A DNA stretch of 59,259 nucleotides, taken from assembly GCF_009377345.1 (NCBI RefSeq), contig NZ_WBSL01000010.1, forward strand, positions 1 through 59,259. Reading direction: 5' to 3'. Shown here piece after piece: positions 43,173-59,259 of this stretch. The number at the start of each line of letters is the position of its first letter. Position 1 is the first letter of the stretch. The DNA is from Deinococcus terrestris (GTDB lineage: Bacteria; Deinococcota; Deinococci; Deinococcales; Deinococcaceae). The notes beneath the pieces are model-generated. The model made no database searches. It was not told where the DNA came from and saw nothing but the letters and a program-made list of their open reading frames with translations. A program made the translations under genes and the position numbers.

Positions 43173-43176
<4 letters not shown>
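42913..43176 (+). CDS. minE: MinE topological specificity factor
   Basis: 87 residues, the usual size. The N-terminal helix with basic residues (FSWMNKRRSKETLKDRLELVLAYDR) is the MinD-activating part, followed by the dimer domain (PPGKVDALRNDLLEVVKRYFPAG, VEVEQRGDQVVLSASISL). It triggers MinD ATP hydrolysis and drives oscillation. Its stop overlaps the SDR start (ATGA). Confidence 0.94.
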
Positions 43177-44027
<851 letters not shown>

Positions 44028-44071
44028 AGGCCGCCCCGCGACCCTGGGCGCCGGGGGTGTCATGCTGGGGC

Positions 44072-44680
44072 ATGAGCCAGGCCGAGCTGCCCCCGGACGC
44101 CTTCGAGCCGGAGTCCCGCGCTGGGTGGCGGGCGTGGCTGGAGACCCATCACCAGACGGAAAAGGGCGTGTGGCTGGTCCTGCGCAAAAAGGCCGTGCCC
44201 GTGCCCAACCTCAGCCTGGAGGACGCGGTCGAGGAGGCGCTGTGCTTCGGTTGGATCGACTCCAGGACGCGCAAGCTCGACGGGACGCGCTCCCTGCTGT
44301 ACTTCGCGCCGCGCCGGGCAGGCAGCGGCTGGAGCGCGGTGAACAAGGCCCGCATCAAGCGGATGCAGGCGGCGGGCCGGATGACCCCAGCGGGACAGGC
44401 GAGGATCGATGCGGCGGTGCGCGACGGCTCATGGACGAAGCTCGACGGGGTGGACGCGCTGGAGGTGACGCCCGATCTGGCGGCGGCGCTGGCGGCCGAG
44501 CCGGGCGCCCAGGCCCAGTGGGACGCCTTTCCCCCCAGTGCCCGGCGGGGCATCCTCGAATGGATCGCGCAGGCGAAGACCGCTCTCACCCGTGAGAAGC
44601 GGGTGCGCGAGGCAGCCACCCTCGCGGCGCGGGGCGAGCGGGCCAACGCCTGGCCGCCCCCCGGGAAGCGCCGGGCTTAA
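44072..44680 (+). CDS. YdeI/OmpD-associated family protein
   Basis: 202 residues. Conserved features of the YdeI family: WLVLRKKAVP, LSLEDAVEEALCFGWIDSRTRKLDG, and the C-terminal PPSARRGILEWIAQAKTALTREKRV. Members have been linked to antimicrobial-peptide tolerance, but the mechanism is unclear. ATG 44072 is chosen because CATGCT lies 5 bases upstream and the preceding residues are not family-like. Confidence 0.85.
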   Translation: MSQAELPPDAFEPESRAGWRAWLETHHQTEKGVWLVLRKKAVPVPNLSLEDAVEEALCFGWIDSRTRKLDGTRSLLYFAPRRAGSGWSAVNKARIKRMQAAGRMTPAGQARIDAAVRDGSWTKLDGVDALEVTPDLAAALAAEPGAQAQWDAFPPSARRGILEWIAQAKTALTREKRVREAATLAARGERANAWPPPGKRRA

Positions 44681-44719
44681 CCACCCCTCAATCTGGCGGG
44701 GGCTTCCCCCTCCGCTCGC

Positions 44720-44725
44720 TACAGT
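44720..44725 (+). promoter_or_regulatory. -10 box for leaderless aldo/keto reductase mRNA
   Basis: TACAGT, 7 bases, then ATG 44733. Confidence 0.6.
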
Positions 44726-44732
44726 ACCGGGC

Positions 44733-45677
<945 letters not shown>

Positions 45678-45688
45678 GCCCTGACTCC

Positions 45689-45728
45689 GGCCCCGGCTTT
45701 CCTGACAGTGGGAAGGCCGGGGCCTCTT
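45689..45728. terminator. Terminator between the AKR gene and the GGDEF gene
   Basis: GGCCCCGGCTTTCC (45689-45702) faces GGAAGGCCGGGGCC (45711-45724), 13 of 14 Watson-Crick pairs plus one G-T, followed by TCTT. It separates convergent genes. Confidence 0.8.
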
Positions 45729-47417
45729 CTACGCTGGAACGGGCGGCGCGGGGCAGACGCGGTTGCGCCCGGCGCGTTTGGCCTGGTACTGGAACTCGTC
45801 GGCCTGCTCGGTGGCGGCGTAAACGTCCATCTCGGCGGGGGAGGGCGCGAAGGCGTACCCGGCGCTGACCGTCAGGCGCAGGCCGTGCGGCAGGGTGGGC
45901 CAGTCGTGGTCCGCGACGGCGCGGCGCAGGTGCTCGACCGACGTGTAAGCCTGCGCGGGGTCGGCGTCCGGCAGCAGCAGCAGGAATTCCTCGCCGCCCC
46001 AGCGCACCAGCAGGCTGCCGGGGGGAGCGGTGTCCTCGAGGCGCTCCGCAACCGCCCGCAGCGCCTCATCCCCGACGGCGTGCGAGTGGCGGTCGTTGAC
46101 CCCCTTGAAGTCGTCGATGTCCATCAGGACGACGAGCAGCGGGCCGCTGCCCTCGGGCAGCGTCAGCAGGCGGTCGTGAAGGCCCCGGCGGTTGAGCAGG
46201 CCAGTCAGCACGTCGTGCCGGGCCTGTTCCTCGGCGCGGCGCACGCTTTCCTGCCAATCGCGGGCCTGGGCACGGGCCTGCCGGAGCTCGCGGAAGAGAT
46301 GGTCGTGGCTCTCTTCAATCGCCGCCAGCCGCTCCAGGGTGGCGTCGGCCTCCGCGAGCGCCTCGCGGGTGGTGGCGAGGGCCGAGCCGAGGTCACCGCT
46401 GCGCTCGTGAAGTTCCGCTATGGCCCGCAGCAGGAACTGGATATCCCGGTGGCGTCCCTGCTCACGGGCGATGACGAGCGCCTCGCGGTAATACCGGTGC
46501 GCCGCGCTCAGCTGCTCCCGAGCGGCCTGCACCTCCGCCATTGCCAGCAGCGCATCGAGATAGGAGCGCTGTCCGGCCTCGTGGTGGTGGCGCATGGCCG
46601 CCTGGGCGTGGGCCAGGGCGCGGTCCAGGTAGCCTTCCAGCACGCTCAGCCGGGCTGTATGGGCCTCCACGATCAAGGCCATGATGCGTGAGGGTGCCTG
46701 TTCCAGGGCCGCCCAGGTCGCGGCCAGAGCGGCCCAGGCCCGCCCACGGGCTTCGGCCCCGGCGTCGGTGCGGCCCCGTGCGTGGGCGCGGCGGGCCAGC
46801 CCCAGGTAGGTTGCGGCGCGGTTCTCGTGCAGGTAGGGCGCCATCAGCTGCCGCACGTCAGGAGCAGCGGTGCTCAGCAGTTCCTCAAGCAAGTTGAGCT
46901 GGTGCAGCGCTTCCGGAGCGCGGCCCGCCAGATGCTCCAGAAAAGCGAGGTTGACATGGATGTTGGCCAGGTCGAGCTGGTCGCCCGAAGCGCGGGCAAG
47001 CTCCTGGGCTTCCAGGAAGTCGCGCCGGGCCCCCGTCATGTCCCCGGCGGTGAGGCGCACGATCGCCCGCACGTTGTGAACCCGTGAGCGCAGGTCGTCG
47101 AGGCCGTGGGTGCGGGCCAGGTCGAGGGCCAGCGCGAGGTGGTCGAAGGCGGCCTCGTGCAGGCCCTGGCTTTCCTCGATGGATGCCAGGACCGCCAGGG
47201 TATCCACGATCACGGCGGCGTCGTTCAGGGGCAGCGCGGTGTCGAGCGAGGCCTGCGCGAGCCGCCGCGCCGTATGCAGCGTATGCTCGCGGTAGTGCCG
47301 CGCGAGCGCGAGCAGCGCGGCAGCCCGCGCATGATCGTCCTGCGCCTCTTCCAGTGCGGCGCGTAACGGTGCGGGTGCGTCCGGCAGCGCAGGGAGGAGA
47401 GCAGGAGACGGTTCCAT
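45729..47417 (-). CDS. TPR-GGDEF diguanylate cyclase
   Basis: 562 residues, no membrane helix. Residues about 20-370 are tetratricopeptide-like helical pairs (AAFDHLALALDLARTHG, LGSALATTREALAEAD). A coiled-coil linker follows, then a GGDEF domain (about 395-555) with MDIDDFKGVNDRHSHAVGDEAL and active-site GGEEF (about 474). The RxxD inhibitory site expected five residues before GGEEF is absent (PGSL). It should make c-di-GMP from GTP under control of the TPR part. ATG 47417 has no clear ribosome site. Divergent from an ABC exporter. Confidence 0.9.
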   Translation of the reverse strand: MEPSPALLPALPDAPAPLRAALEEAQDDHARAAALLALARHYREHTLHTARRLAQASLDTALPLNDAAVIVDTLAVLASIEESQGLHEAAFDHLALALDLARTHGLDDLRSRVHNVRAIVRLTAGDMTGARRDFLEAQELARASGDQLDLANIHVNLAFLEHLAGRAPEALHQLNLLEELLSTAAPDVRQLMAPYLHENRAATYLGLARRAHARGRTDAGAEARGRAWAALAATWAALEQAPSRIMALIVEAHTARLSVLEGYLDRALAHAQAAMRHHHEAGQRSYLDALLAMAEVQAAREQLSAAHRYYREALVIAREQGRHRDIQFLLRAIAELHERSGDLGSALATTREALAEADATLERLAAIEESHDHLFRELRQARAQARDWQESVRRAEEQARHDVLTGLLNRRGLHDRLLTLPEGSGPLLVVLMDIDDFKGVNDRHSHAVGDEALRAVAERLEDTAPPGSLLVRWGGEEFLLLLPDADPAQAYTSVEHLRRAVADHDWPTLPHGLRLTVSAGYAFAPSPAEMDVYAATEQADEFQYQAKRAGRNRVCPAPPVPA

Positions 47418-47452
47418 ATGGAGTATTTTGCCCCAGCCGTTCTGTCCAGACC

Positions 47453-47471
47453 GTCACACCTTCGTCACACC
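47453..47471. promoter_or_regulatory. Direct repeat in the GGDEF/ABC divergent promoter region
   Basis: GTCACACC occurs at 47453-47460 and 47464-47471, period 11 bp, about one helical turn. It could be a regulator site. Confidence 0.4.
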
Positions 47472-47537
47472 CTCTGGGGGGACCCGTGGGGGCACGCCTC
47501 CTCCTTTCGGCGCACGCGCCCCCCGCGCGGCGGCCCC

Positions 47538-47543
47538 TATGCT
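47538..47543 (+). promoter_or_regulatory. -10 box for the leaderless ABC exporter mRNA
   Basis: TATGCT, 7 bases, then GTG 47551. Confidence 0.6.
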
Positions 47544-47550
47544 GGGAGCT

Positions 47551-49363
<1,813 letters not shown>

Positions 49364-49374
49364 CGGTCCACAGG

Positions 49375-49407
49375 GAAGCCGCCCACGCTTGAGAGGTGGG
49401 CGGCTTC
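49375..49407. terminator. Bidirectional terminator after the ABC permease
   Basis: GAAGCCGCCCAC (49375-49386), 9-base loop, GTGGGCGGCTTC (49396-49407), a perfect 12-bp stem between convergent genes. Confidence 0.8.
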
Positions 49408-49417
49408 TCTATCGGCT

Positions 49418-49891
49418 TCAGGACGAGCGGGAGGACTCGTCCGGCCTGGGCATCGCGTCGGGAATGGTGGGTTCCGTGGTGCCCGCGCGGTCGGTCGTGA
49501 AGTCGGGCCGGTTGTCGGGACCGGACCCCGCCGCGCCGTCGGTGGGGCTGGGGTTGTCGCGGTCTGGGTAAGCGGGGTCGGGTGCAGGTGTGCTGCCCGT
49601 GGGCGCCCGGCCCGACTCCCCGTGCTCCTCCTGGGCCGAGAGTTCGGCGATCAGGCGCTCGCGGGCGCTGATCTCCTCGTCCACCCGGCGCAGGTCGTCC
49701 TGGATTCCGGCGAGGATCGCCGTGTCGGCCCCGGCGTGGTAGGCGCGGCCCAGCCGGGCGTACAGGGTGTCGAGTTCGCGGGTCAGGCCGAAGACTTCCA
49801 CGCGCAGCCGCGCCGTCTGGGCCACTTCCTCGCCCCGGCGCTGCACCCGCCCGGCGCCCCGGCGAACCGTGTCGAAGATGTTGTCGAGCAT
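49418..49891 (-). CDS. Coiled-coil hypothetical protein with disordered tail
   Basis: 157 residues. Residues 1-90 are helical/coiled-coil (TRELDTLYARLGRAYHAG, DLRRVDEEISARERLIAELSAQ); residues 90-157 are Pro/Asp/Ser-rich and disordered. No membrane helix. AGGAGA is about 9 bases before ATG 49891. Function unknown. Confidence 0.75.
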   Translation of the reverse strand: MLDNIFDTVRRGAGRVQRRGEEVAQTARLRVEVFGLTRELDTLYARLGRAYHAGADTAILAGIQDDLRRVDEEISARERLIAELSAQEEHGESGRAPTGSTPAPDPAYPDRDNPSPTDGAAGSGPDNRPDFTTDRAGTTEPTIPDAMPRPDESSRSS

Positions 49892-49998
49892 GAGCCCATT
49901 CTCCTGCCTGCCGGGTGGGACGGGTGAGGGCAGGGTCAGCCGGGCTTGTCTCTCGGCCCTTGTCTCTAACCCCCCGTGCGGGCCACACTGGGGGCACC

Positions 49999-51114
<1,116 letters not shown>

Positions 51115-51148
51115 ACGGAGGCCACAACCACTCCCGGCCGCTTTGCCC

Positions 51149-51154
51149 TACCCT
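51149..51154 (+). promoter_or_regulatory. -10 box for leaderless DUF454 mRNA
   Basis: TACCCT, 7 bases, then ATG 51162. Confidence 0.55.
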
Positions 51155-51161
51155 GTCCGCC

Positions 51162-51548
51162 ATGACGCCTCCGCCCGCCTCCCCGGTTCGGCCCCTGTGG
51201 GTGGCGCTGGGCTTCGTGCTGACGGGCCTGGGGTTCCTGGGGCTGGTGCTGCCGGGGCTGCCGGGGACCGTTTGGTTCGTGCTGGCGGCGGCCTGCTTCG
51301 CCCGGGGCAACCCCAAGTGGGAGGCGTGGCTGCTCTCGCGGCCCGTGGTGGGGGACCTCGTGCGCGACTACCGCGAGGGGCGGGGGATGCCGCTGCGGGC
51401 CAAGTGGATCGCCTGCACCTGCATCGTGATGGCGGTGGGCTTCAGCCTGACGCGGATTCCGGTCGTGATCGGACAGGTGGCGTGGGCGCTGGTGGGCTTA
51501 GCGGGCATCCTCTACATCTCCCTGCGCGTGCCCACCCGGCGGGCATGA
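51162..51548 (+). CDS. DUF454 (YbaN-like) inner membrane protein
   Basis: 128 residues with three membrane helices: LWVALGFVLTGLGFLGLVLPGLPGT, WFVLAAACFARGNPKWEAWL and AWALVGLAGILYISLRV. The LPGLPGTVWFVLAAACFARG block is the DUF454 signature. Function unknown. ATG 51162 is chosen over the upstream TTG because TACCCT lies 7 bases before it. The stop overlaps the hydrolase start (ATGA). Confidence 0.9.
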   Translation: MTPPPASPVRPLWVALGFVLTGLGFLGLVLPGLPGTVWFVLAAACFARGNPKWEAWLLSRPVVGDLVRDYREGRGMPLRAKWIACTCIVMAVGFSLTRIPVVIGQVAWALVGLAGILYISLRVPTRRA

Positions 51549-52525
51549 GGCGGGGCTGGCTGCTGGTTGGTGGGCTCGCGCTGGGAGCGATCCTGACCAC
51601 CCTGCGAATCCGCCACCACGAGCGGCGCTATCCCCCACGGGGGCAGGTGCTGGATCTCGCGGCCGGTCCTACGCATGTGATTGAGGGCGGCTCGCCCGAC
51701 GCCCCCCCGGTTGTCCTGATTCACGGCAGCGACGGGGTGGCGCTGGACTGGCCCGTCTCCCCGCTGTGGGACGCGCTGGCTCCGCACGCCCGGCTGATCG
51801 CCCCCGACCGCCCCGGCCACGGCCACACGCCCGCCCGCCCCGGCACGCCCGTCACGGTGGAAGTCAATGTGCGGCGGCTGGCGGCAGTGCTGGACGCGCT
51901 GGAGAGGCGAGACCCCGCCGTGCTGCTGGGCCACTCCTACGGGGCAGCGGTGGCGCTCGCGTTCGCCGCCCAGTTCCCAGAGCGGGTGCGTGGGCTGGTG
52001 CTGGTGTCGCCCACGGCGTATCCGGCCCCCGGCCTGACCCGGCCCCTTGCCTACGTGCCGCTGGTGCCCGTGCTGGAGACACTCCTCACGCGGGTGCTAC
52101 TCCTCCCGCTGGGCCGGGCGGTGGCGTGGCTGGAGGGGGGTAGAGCCTTTCACCCCGCCCCCATTCCCCCCGAGTGGCACGCGATGATGCTGGCCTTTTC
52201 CCGCCGCCGGGGACAGGTCCACGCGCTCGCCTGGGAGAACCGGACGCTGGCGCAGGAACTTGGAGCGCTGGAGCCGGGTTATCCGGCGTTGCGTTTCCCT
52301 GCGGCGGTGCTCGCCGGGGCGCACGACCGCCTGACCCCGGCCGAGTCGCACGCCGTCCCCCTCGCCGGGGCGCTACCGCAGGCCCGGCTGCACCTCTTTC
52401 CCGACGGCGGCCACCAACTTCACTGGACCCACCCCGCCGAGGTGACGCGGGCGGTGACCGACGTGCTGGCCGAGGTCCCCGCAAGCGCGACTCCCGCCCC
52501 ACTTGTCCCGCTCTCCCGCCGCTAG
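51545..52525 (+). CDS. Alpha/beta hydrolase
   Basis: 326 residues. An N-terminal hydrophobic helix (1-22) may anchor it. LIHGSDGVALDWPVSPLWDAL supplies the oxyanion region, GHSYGAAVALAFAAQFP the nucleophile Ser, GAHDRLTPAESH the Asp, and FPDGGHQLHW the His. Substrate unknown. ATG 51545 overlaps DUF454 (ATGA). Its TAG stop lies inside the -10 box of the next gene. Confidence 0.92.
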   Translation: MRRGWLLVGGLALGAILTTLRIRHHERRYPPRGQVLDLAAGPTHVIEGGSPDAPPVVLIHGSDGVALDWPVSPLWDALAPHARLIAPDRPGHGHTPARPGTPVTVEVNVRRLAAVLDALERRDPAVLLGHSYGAAVALAFAAQFPERVRGLVLVSPTAYPAPGLTRPLAYVPLVPVLETLLTRVLLLPLGRAVAWLEGGRAFHPAPIPPEWHAMMLAFSRRRGQVHALAWENRTLAQELGALEPGYPALRFPAAVLAGAHDRLTPAESHAVPLAGALPQARLHLFPDGGHQLHWTHPAEVTRAVTDVLAEVPASATPAPLVPLSRR

Positions 52526-52528
52526 ACT
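52523..52528 (+). promoter_or_regulatory. -10 box for leaderless polyferredoxin mRNA
   Basis: TAGACT, 6 bases, then ATG 52535. Its first three bases are the stop codon of the upstream hydrolase gene. Confidence 0.6.
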
Positions 52529-52534
52529 CCCCGC

Positions 52535-53533
52535 ATGTTAAGCGGGGTGCTGGAGCGGCTGGGCGAGTACAGCGATCAGGTGCCGCGCTACACGGCCCCG
52601 CGTTGCCTGCTGGATCGGCAGGCGGTAGGTGGCTGCGACGCCTGCCACGTCACCTGCCCGCACGGGGCGATTGCGCTGGAGGGGCACCGCATCGCCATCG
52701 ACCCCGCGCTGTGCACGGGCTGCGGCCTGTGCGTGCAGGTCTGCCCGACCGGGGCGCTGGAATACGACCTCACCCCACCCCTCCAGAGCGTGCGCGACGG
52801 CGGCCAAGGTGCGGAGGGTGAGGCCACCCTCACCTGTTCCCAGAGCGGGGCGGGCGGCCCGACGCTGACCTGCCTGGGACGCGTCACGCCTGCCGTGTTC
52901 GCCGCCGCCGGAGCCTGGGGCACCCCGCTGACCCTGCTGCACGGCGAGTGCGTGGGCTGCCCGGTGGGAGCGCCCGACGTGCCCGAGCGCCTGACCCGCG
53001 TGGTAGAGGAAGCCCAGACCCTCCGTGAACCTACCGGACGCCCTGCCGAGGTGACCGTCCGCCCCGCGACCCCCGACGACCGCGACCGGGCGGGGCGGGT
53101 CAGCCGCCGGGGGGCCTTCGCCACCCTGTTCCGGGCAGGCCGCCAGCAGGTCGTGGGGCTGCTCCCCGAGCGCCCGCTGCCCTTCGTGGACTGGAGCCAG
53201 CCACAGGAGCGCGTACCGGAGGAATGGCGCTGGCGTCGGCGCTCGCTGGTGCCTGCCCCGGCTCCCGACGCGCCTGTCGTGTGGCCCGCGCCCCTGGTGG
53301 ATGACAAATGCATCGACTGCCCGGTCTGCTCCAACGTCTGCCCGACCGAGGCGATCACCCGCGAGTTCAAGCCGGAAGGCGGCGCCCGGTTGCTGCTCAA
53401 CCTCGCCGCCTGCACGGGCTGCATGGCGTGTGTGCGCTCCTGCCCGCCCGACGCGATGCACCCCCAGCGCGAGTGGCTTCCGGCGGCCTTTGACGCGCCG
53501 CTGCTCATCCGGGACAGCGACAGTGTGATGTGA
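52535..53533 (+). CDS. Polyferredoxin-like iron-sulfur protein
   Basis: 332 residues. Four likely 4Fe-4S sites in two pairs. N-terminal: CDACHVTCPHGA (with an earlier Cys in PRCLL) and CTGCGLCVQVCPTGA. C-terminal: CIDCPVCSNVCPTEA and CTGCMACVRSCPPDA. The middle 170 residues hold two more Cys groups (TCSQ...TCLG and GECVGCPVGAP) and a basic linker. It should pass electrons in the cytoplasm; the partner enzyme is unknown. No membrane helix or other cofactor motif. Leaderless ATG 52535. Confidence 0.82.
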   Translation: MLSGVLERLGEYSDQVPRYTAPRCLLDRQAVGGCDACHVTCPHGAIALEGHRIAIDPALCTGCGLCVQVCPTGALEYDLTPPLQSVRDGGQGAEGEATLTCSQSGAGGPTLTCLGRVTPAVFAAAGAWGTPLTLLHGECVGCPVGAPDVPERLTRVVEEAQTLREPTGRPAEVTVRPATPDDRDRAGRVSRRGAFATLFRAGRQQVVGLLPERPLPFVDWSQPQERVPEEWRWRRRSLVPAPAPDAPVVWPAPLVDDKCIDCPVCSNVCPTEAITREFKPEGGARLLLNLAACTGCMACVRSCPPDAMHPQREWLPAAFDAPLLIRDSDSVM

Positions 53534-53593
53534 CTCCGCCGGGTGGTGCGTCCACCGTGACCCTCGTCCCCGCGCTCCTTTCGCGCTCCCGCC

Positions 53594-53599
53594 TACACT
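53594..53599 (+). promoter_or_regulatory. -10 box for leaderless helicase mRNA
   Basis: TACACT, 7 bases, then GTG 53607. Confidence 0.6.
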
Positions 53600-53606
53600 G
53601 GGAACC

Positions 53607-56236
<2,630 letters not shown>

Positions 56237-56240
<4 letters not shown>

Positions 56241-56266
56241 CCCCCCGCGCGGAGCATGGCTATACT
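56237..56266 (+). promoter_or_regulatory. tRNA-Gln promoter
   Basis: TTGACC (56237-56242), 18 bases, TATACT (56261-56266). The -35 overlaps the TGA stop of the helicase gene. Confidence 0.7.
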
Positions 56267-56302
56267 CCACTGCGCCTCGTGCTCGGGGCCGCGCCACCAC
56301 TT

Positions 56303-56376
56303 AGGGATATGGTGTAATGGCAGCACAACAGATTTTGGATCTGTTTGTCTAGGTTCGAATCCTAGTATCCCTGCCA
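56303..56376 (+). tRNA. tRNA-Gln (anticodon TTG)
   Basis: Acceptor AGGGATA (56303-56309) pairs with TATCCCT (56366-56372), then G and an encoded CCA (56374-56376). The D-arm is GTGTAATGGCAGCAC. The anticodon stem ACAGA/TCTGT encloses TTTTGGA, giving anticodon TTG. The T-arm has TTCGAAT. It reads CAA and, by wobble, CAG. Confidence 0.97.
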
Positions 56377-56382
56377 CAAGGG

Positions 56383-56402
56383 CCGCCTCCGGGCGGTTTT
56401 TT
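56383..56402 (+). terminator. Terminator of tRNA-Gln
   Basis: CCGCC (56383-56387), loop TCCG, GGCGG (56392-56396), then six T residues. Confidence 0.85.
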
Positions 56403-56563
56403 GCTGTCCCGCGCGGCTGTATGGGGTCCAAAGGCAAGCCTCCTCACGTTCAGTCAGCCAGCGTTCACGCCACGTCAGGCGGGCGGGCCTACGCTGGCCT
56501 CAGCAGACAGGAAAGCCCGTTCAGGCCGCAGTCCGCGCCCGGCTTCCCCTGCAAGGAGACGCC

Positions 56564-57154
56564 ATGAAGAAGCCCGCCTTGATCCTCGCCCTGACCGCTT
56601 CCGTGTTCTCCAGCCTCGCCCTGCCCGCGCAGGCCGCGCCGCGCCTTAGCACCCAGAGCATCATCGTCAACCCGGTACCCACCACGCTGGAAGGCCGCGT
56701 CTGGGTGGACCGCGACACCAGCGGCACCCGCACGCCGACCTACCGCATCGGTGACCGCATCCAGCTCTCGGTCAGCGTGAACGAGAATGCGTACGTTTAC
56801 CTCTTCTGCCTCAGCCCCGACGGCAGCGTGGACCAGATTTTCCCCAACCGCCTCGGCAGCGGCAACTATGTCCGTAAGGGCGAGGTCCGCCGCTTCCCCT
56901 CAAGCGGCGACAACTTCGTCTTCAACGTGGGCGGCCCCGCCGGGCTGAACAAGGTCCTCGTGATCGCCAGTCGCCGCCAGCTCAACCTCTCCGAACTCAG
57001 CACCTTCAGCGCGGGCGACGCCTTTGCCACCGTCAAGCCCCAGGGCAGCCAGCAACTCGCGCAGGCCCTGAGCATCGTGGTCAACCCGGTGGCGCAGCCT
57101 ATTCCCCAGCAGGACTGGGTCAGTGACATCGCCTTCTTCAACGCCGTGCGCTGA
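56564..57154 (+). CDS. Exported DUF4384 protein
   Basis: 196 residues. Signal peptide (1-24, PAQAAP) followed by a beta-rich DUF4384 domain: YRIGDRIQLSVSVNENAYVYLFCLSPDGSVDQIFPNRLGSGNYVRKGE. DUF4384 domains often accompany envelope or stress proteins and some secretion accessory factors. The Cys in LFCLS is single. AAGGAG lies 6 bases before ATG 56564. Confidence 0.88.
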   Translation: MKKPALILALTASVFSSLALPAQAAPRLSTQSIIVNPVPTTLEGRVWVDRDTSGTRTPTYRIGDRIQLSVSVNENAYVYLFCLSPDGSVDQIFPNRLGSGNYVRKGEVRRFPSSGDNFVFNVGGPAGLNKVLVIASRRQLNLSELSTFSAGDAFATVKPQGSQQLAQALSIVVNPVAQPIPQQDWVSDIAFFNAVR

Positions 57155-57196
57155 GAACTCTTGAACTGAACTGGGCATCCTGCGGGGTGCCCGTTT

Positions 57197-57972
57197 TTAC
57201 TTGGTCAGGACGTAGAAGGCTCGTTCCCCCTCACGCGCGAGGTCCGTTACTGCGTAACCGCACTCCAGATACGTCCCCAGCACCGCCCGCAACGCGAGCC
57301 GCCAGGCCAGCCGCACGTCGTCGGGCAAAGGCTCGGCGTGGAGGGGCACCTCCGCGAGGAGGCGTGGGGAGGTGGCGTCCAGACGCGGCGAGGCCGGAAC
57401 GTCGCCCTTCCCCTCCAGCACGACCTCTCCCTCCGGCCCCGGCGCGGGCCGCTCCACCTGGGGCTGGGTCAGGTCCCACTCCACCATGAGGCGGTCGGCA
57501 GGAAAGGCCGTCTCCCGCGCCTCTCCCAGCGCGTACCAGTCCGGGTGGTAGCTCACCGCCCGCGCTCCCAACTTCCCCAGGTTCAGGCGAGCATTGCGGG
57601 CGACGAGAGGATCAAAGGTCCACGTCATCCGCGTGAGGCCCTGCGCCAGCACCCGTTCCCGTTGCGCGTGCTTGAGCGCGACGGCGGCCCCGCTTCCGCG
57701 CCAGTCGGGGCGAACTGCCAGCAGGTGCGAGTGGTGCCACACCTCGCCGCCCCCGAGCGCTGGAAAGCCGTAGGCCAGGCCGAACGGCGTCTCCGGGTCA
57801 TCCTCCGGATACGCGCCCAGCACCACCGCCCCCGTGTGCGCCCCGATACGGAACATGGTCGCGGGCAGCACCTCGCGGTCGGCGTATCCCCATGCCCCGA
57901 CTTGCACGTCCTCCAGCCTACGCATTGCCCAGGGGTCCGTTACGTCCCGGACCACGAAGGCCCGCCCTCTCA

Positions 57973-57973
<1 letters not shown>
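57197..57973 (-). CDS. GNAT-family N-acyltransferase coupled to the racemase
   Basis: 258 residues. Motif A region HSHLLAVRPDWRGSGAAVALKHAQRERVLAQG, then MTWTFDPLVARNARLNLGKLGARAVSYHPDWYA, a motif found in acyltransferases encoded beside OSBS/NAAAR racemases. In Geobacillus such a GNAT is an N-succinyltransferase acting on D-amino acids. ATG 57973 overlaps the racemase stop as TGATG, showing coupling. Substrate here is inferred. Confidence 0.85.
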
Positions 57974-59082
<1,109 letters not shown>

Positions 59083-59143
59083 GCCCAAGTATGCCCACCC
59101 AGCCGCGAGTTTTGGTCGGATGCGAAGACTCAGGCGGGGGGTG

Positions 59144-59206
<63 letters not shown>

Positions 59207-59216
59207 GCGAAGAAGA

Positions 59217-59253
<37 letters not shown>

Positions 59254-59259
59254 TCTCTC

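Overview
The window is a chromosomal segment of a Deinococcus species. The evidence is very high G+C, a DdrO repressor (the Deinococcus radiation/desiccation-response regulator) matching the known protein almost residue for residue, an SLH/coiled-coil/beta-barrel SlpA-type envelope protein, a Deinococcus-type N-acylamino-acid racemase, and many genes whose start codon lies 6-7 bases after a TANNNT -10 box, the leaderless-mRNA arrangement known to be common in this genus. I see no phage, insertion sequence, CRISPR array or integrase. Long open frames antisense to genes are high-GC shadows and are left out.

Layout. 1-7.3 kb: tRNA-Gly, tgt, the SlpA-like porin/S-layer gene, ppaC and folC. 7.0-7.9 kb: a small unknown gene divergent from ddrO, with a candidate DdrO operator (RDRM) over the ddrO -35 box. 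7.9-11.7 kb (minus): nucleotidyltransferase (rmlA type), DUF177 protein, moaC and a large membrane protein. 11.8-13.5 kb: tRNA-Glu and lpd. 13.5-17.4 kb (minus): a compact operon of VOC protein, 35-residue membrane peptide, CitE-like lyase, HTH-PfkB pseudouridine kinase, PsuG and Nudix. 17.5-24.4 kb: RIO kinase, RecQ-like helicase, M20 peptidase pair, a 71-residue unknown and an S9 peptidase. 24.5-28.2 kb: an RGG-repeat protein with an exact 117-bp coding repeat, an NMT1-like binding protein, a DUF4142 protein and a PIG-L deacetylase. 28.3-32 kb: three coupled double-GNAT paralogues plus an arginase-like protein. 32-33.3 kb: VUT transporter, divergent QueF-like protein and a small protein, all with ATGA overlaps. 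33.3-42 kb: pilD, nitronate monooxygenase, rimO and three secreted proteins. 42-45.7 kb: minD, minE, SDR, YdeI-like and aldo/keto reductase. 45.7-51 kb: TPR-GGDEF, an ABC-2 exporter, a coiled-coil protein and XdhC. 51-56.4 kb: DUF454, alpha/beta hydrolase, polyferredoxin, MrfA-like helicase and tRNA-Gln. 56.5-59.26 kb: DUF4384 protein, the GNAT and racemase pair, and at the right edge a strong promoter followed by a T-box-like antiterminator motif.

Functional links. DdrO ties the segment to the DNA-damage response; RecQ and MrfA-like helicases are repair enzymes, and both end in a UvrD/PcrA-type Tudor-like domain. Tgt, the VUT transporter and the QueF-like protein point to queuosine-precursor salvage. 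PsuG, PsuK and Nudix suggest pseudouridine breakdown. The racemase and GNAT pair resembles a D- to L-amino-acid salvage route. Translational coupling (ATGA, GTGA or TGATG overlaps) is very frequent. Gene calls come from reading the sequence and from family knowledge; no database search was run.
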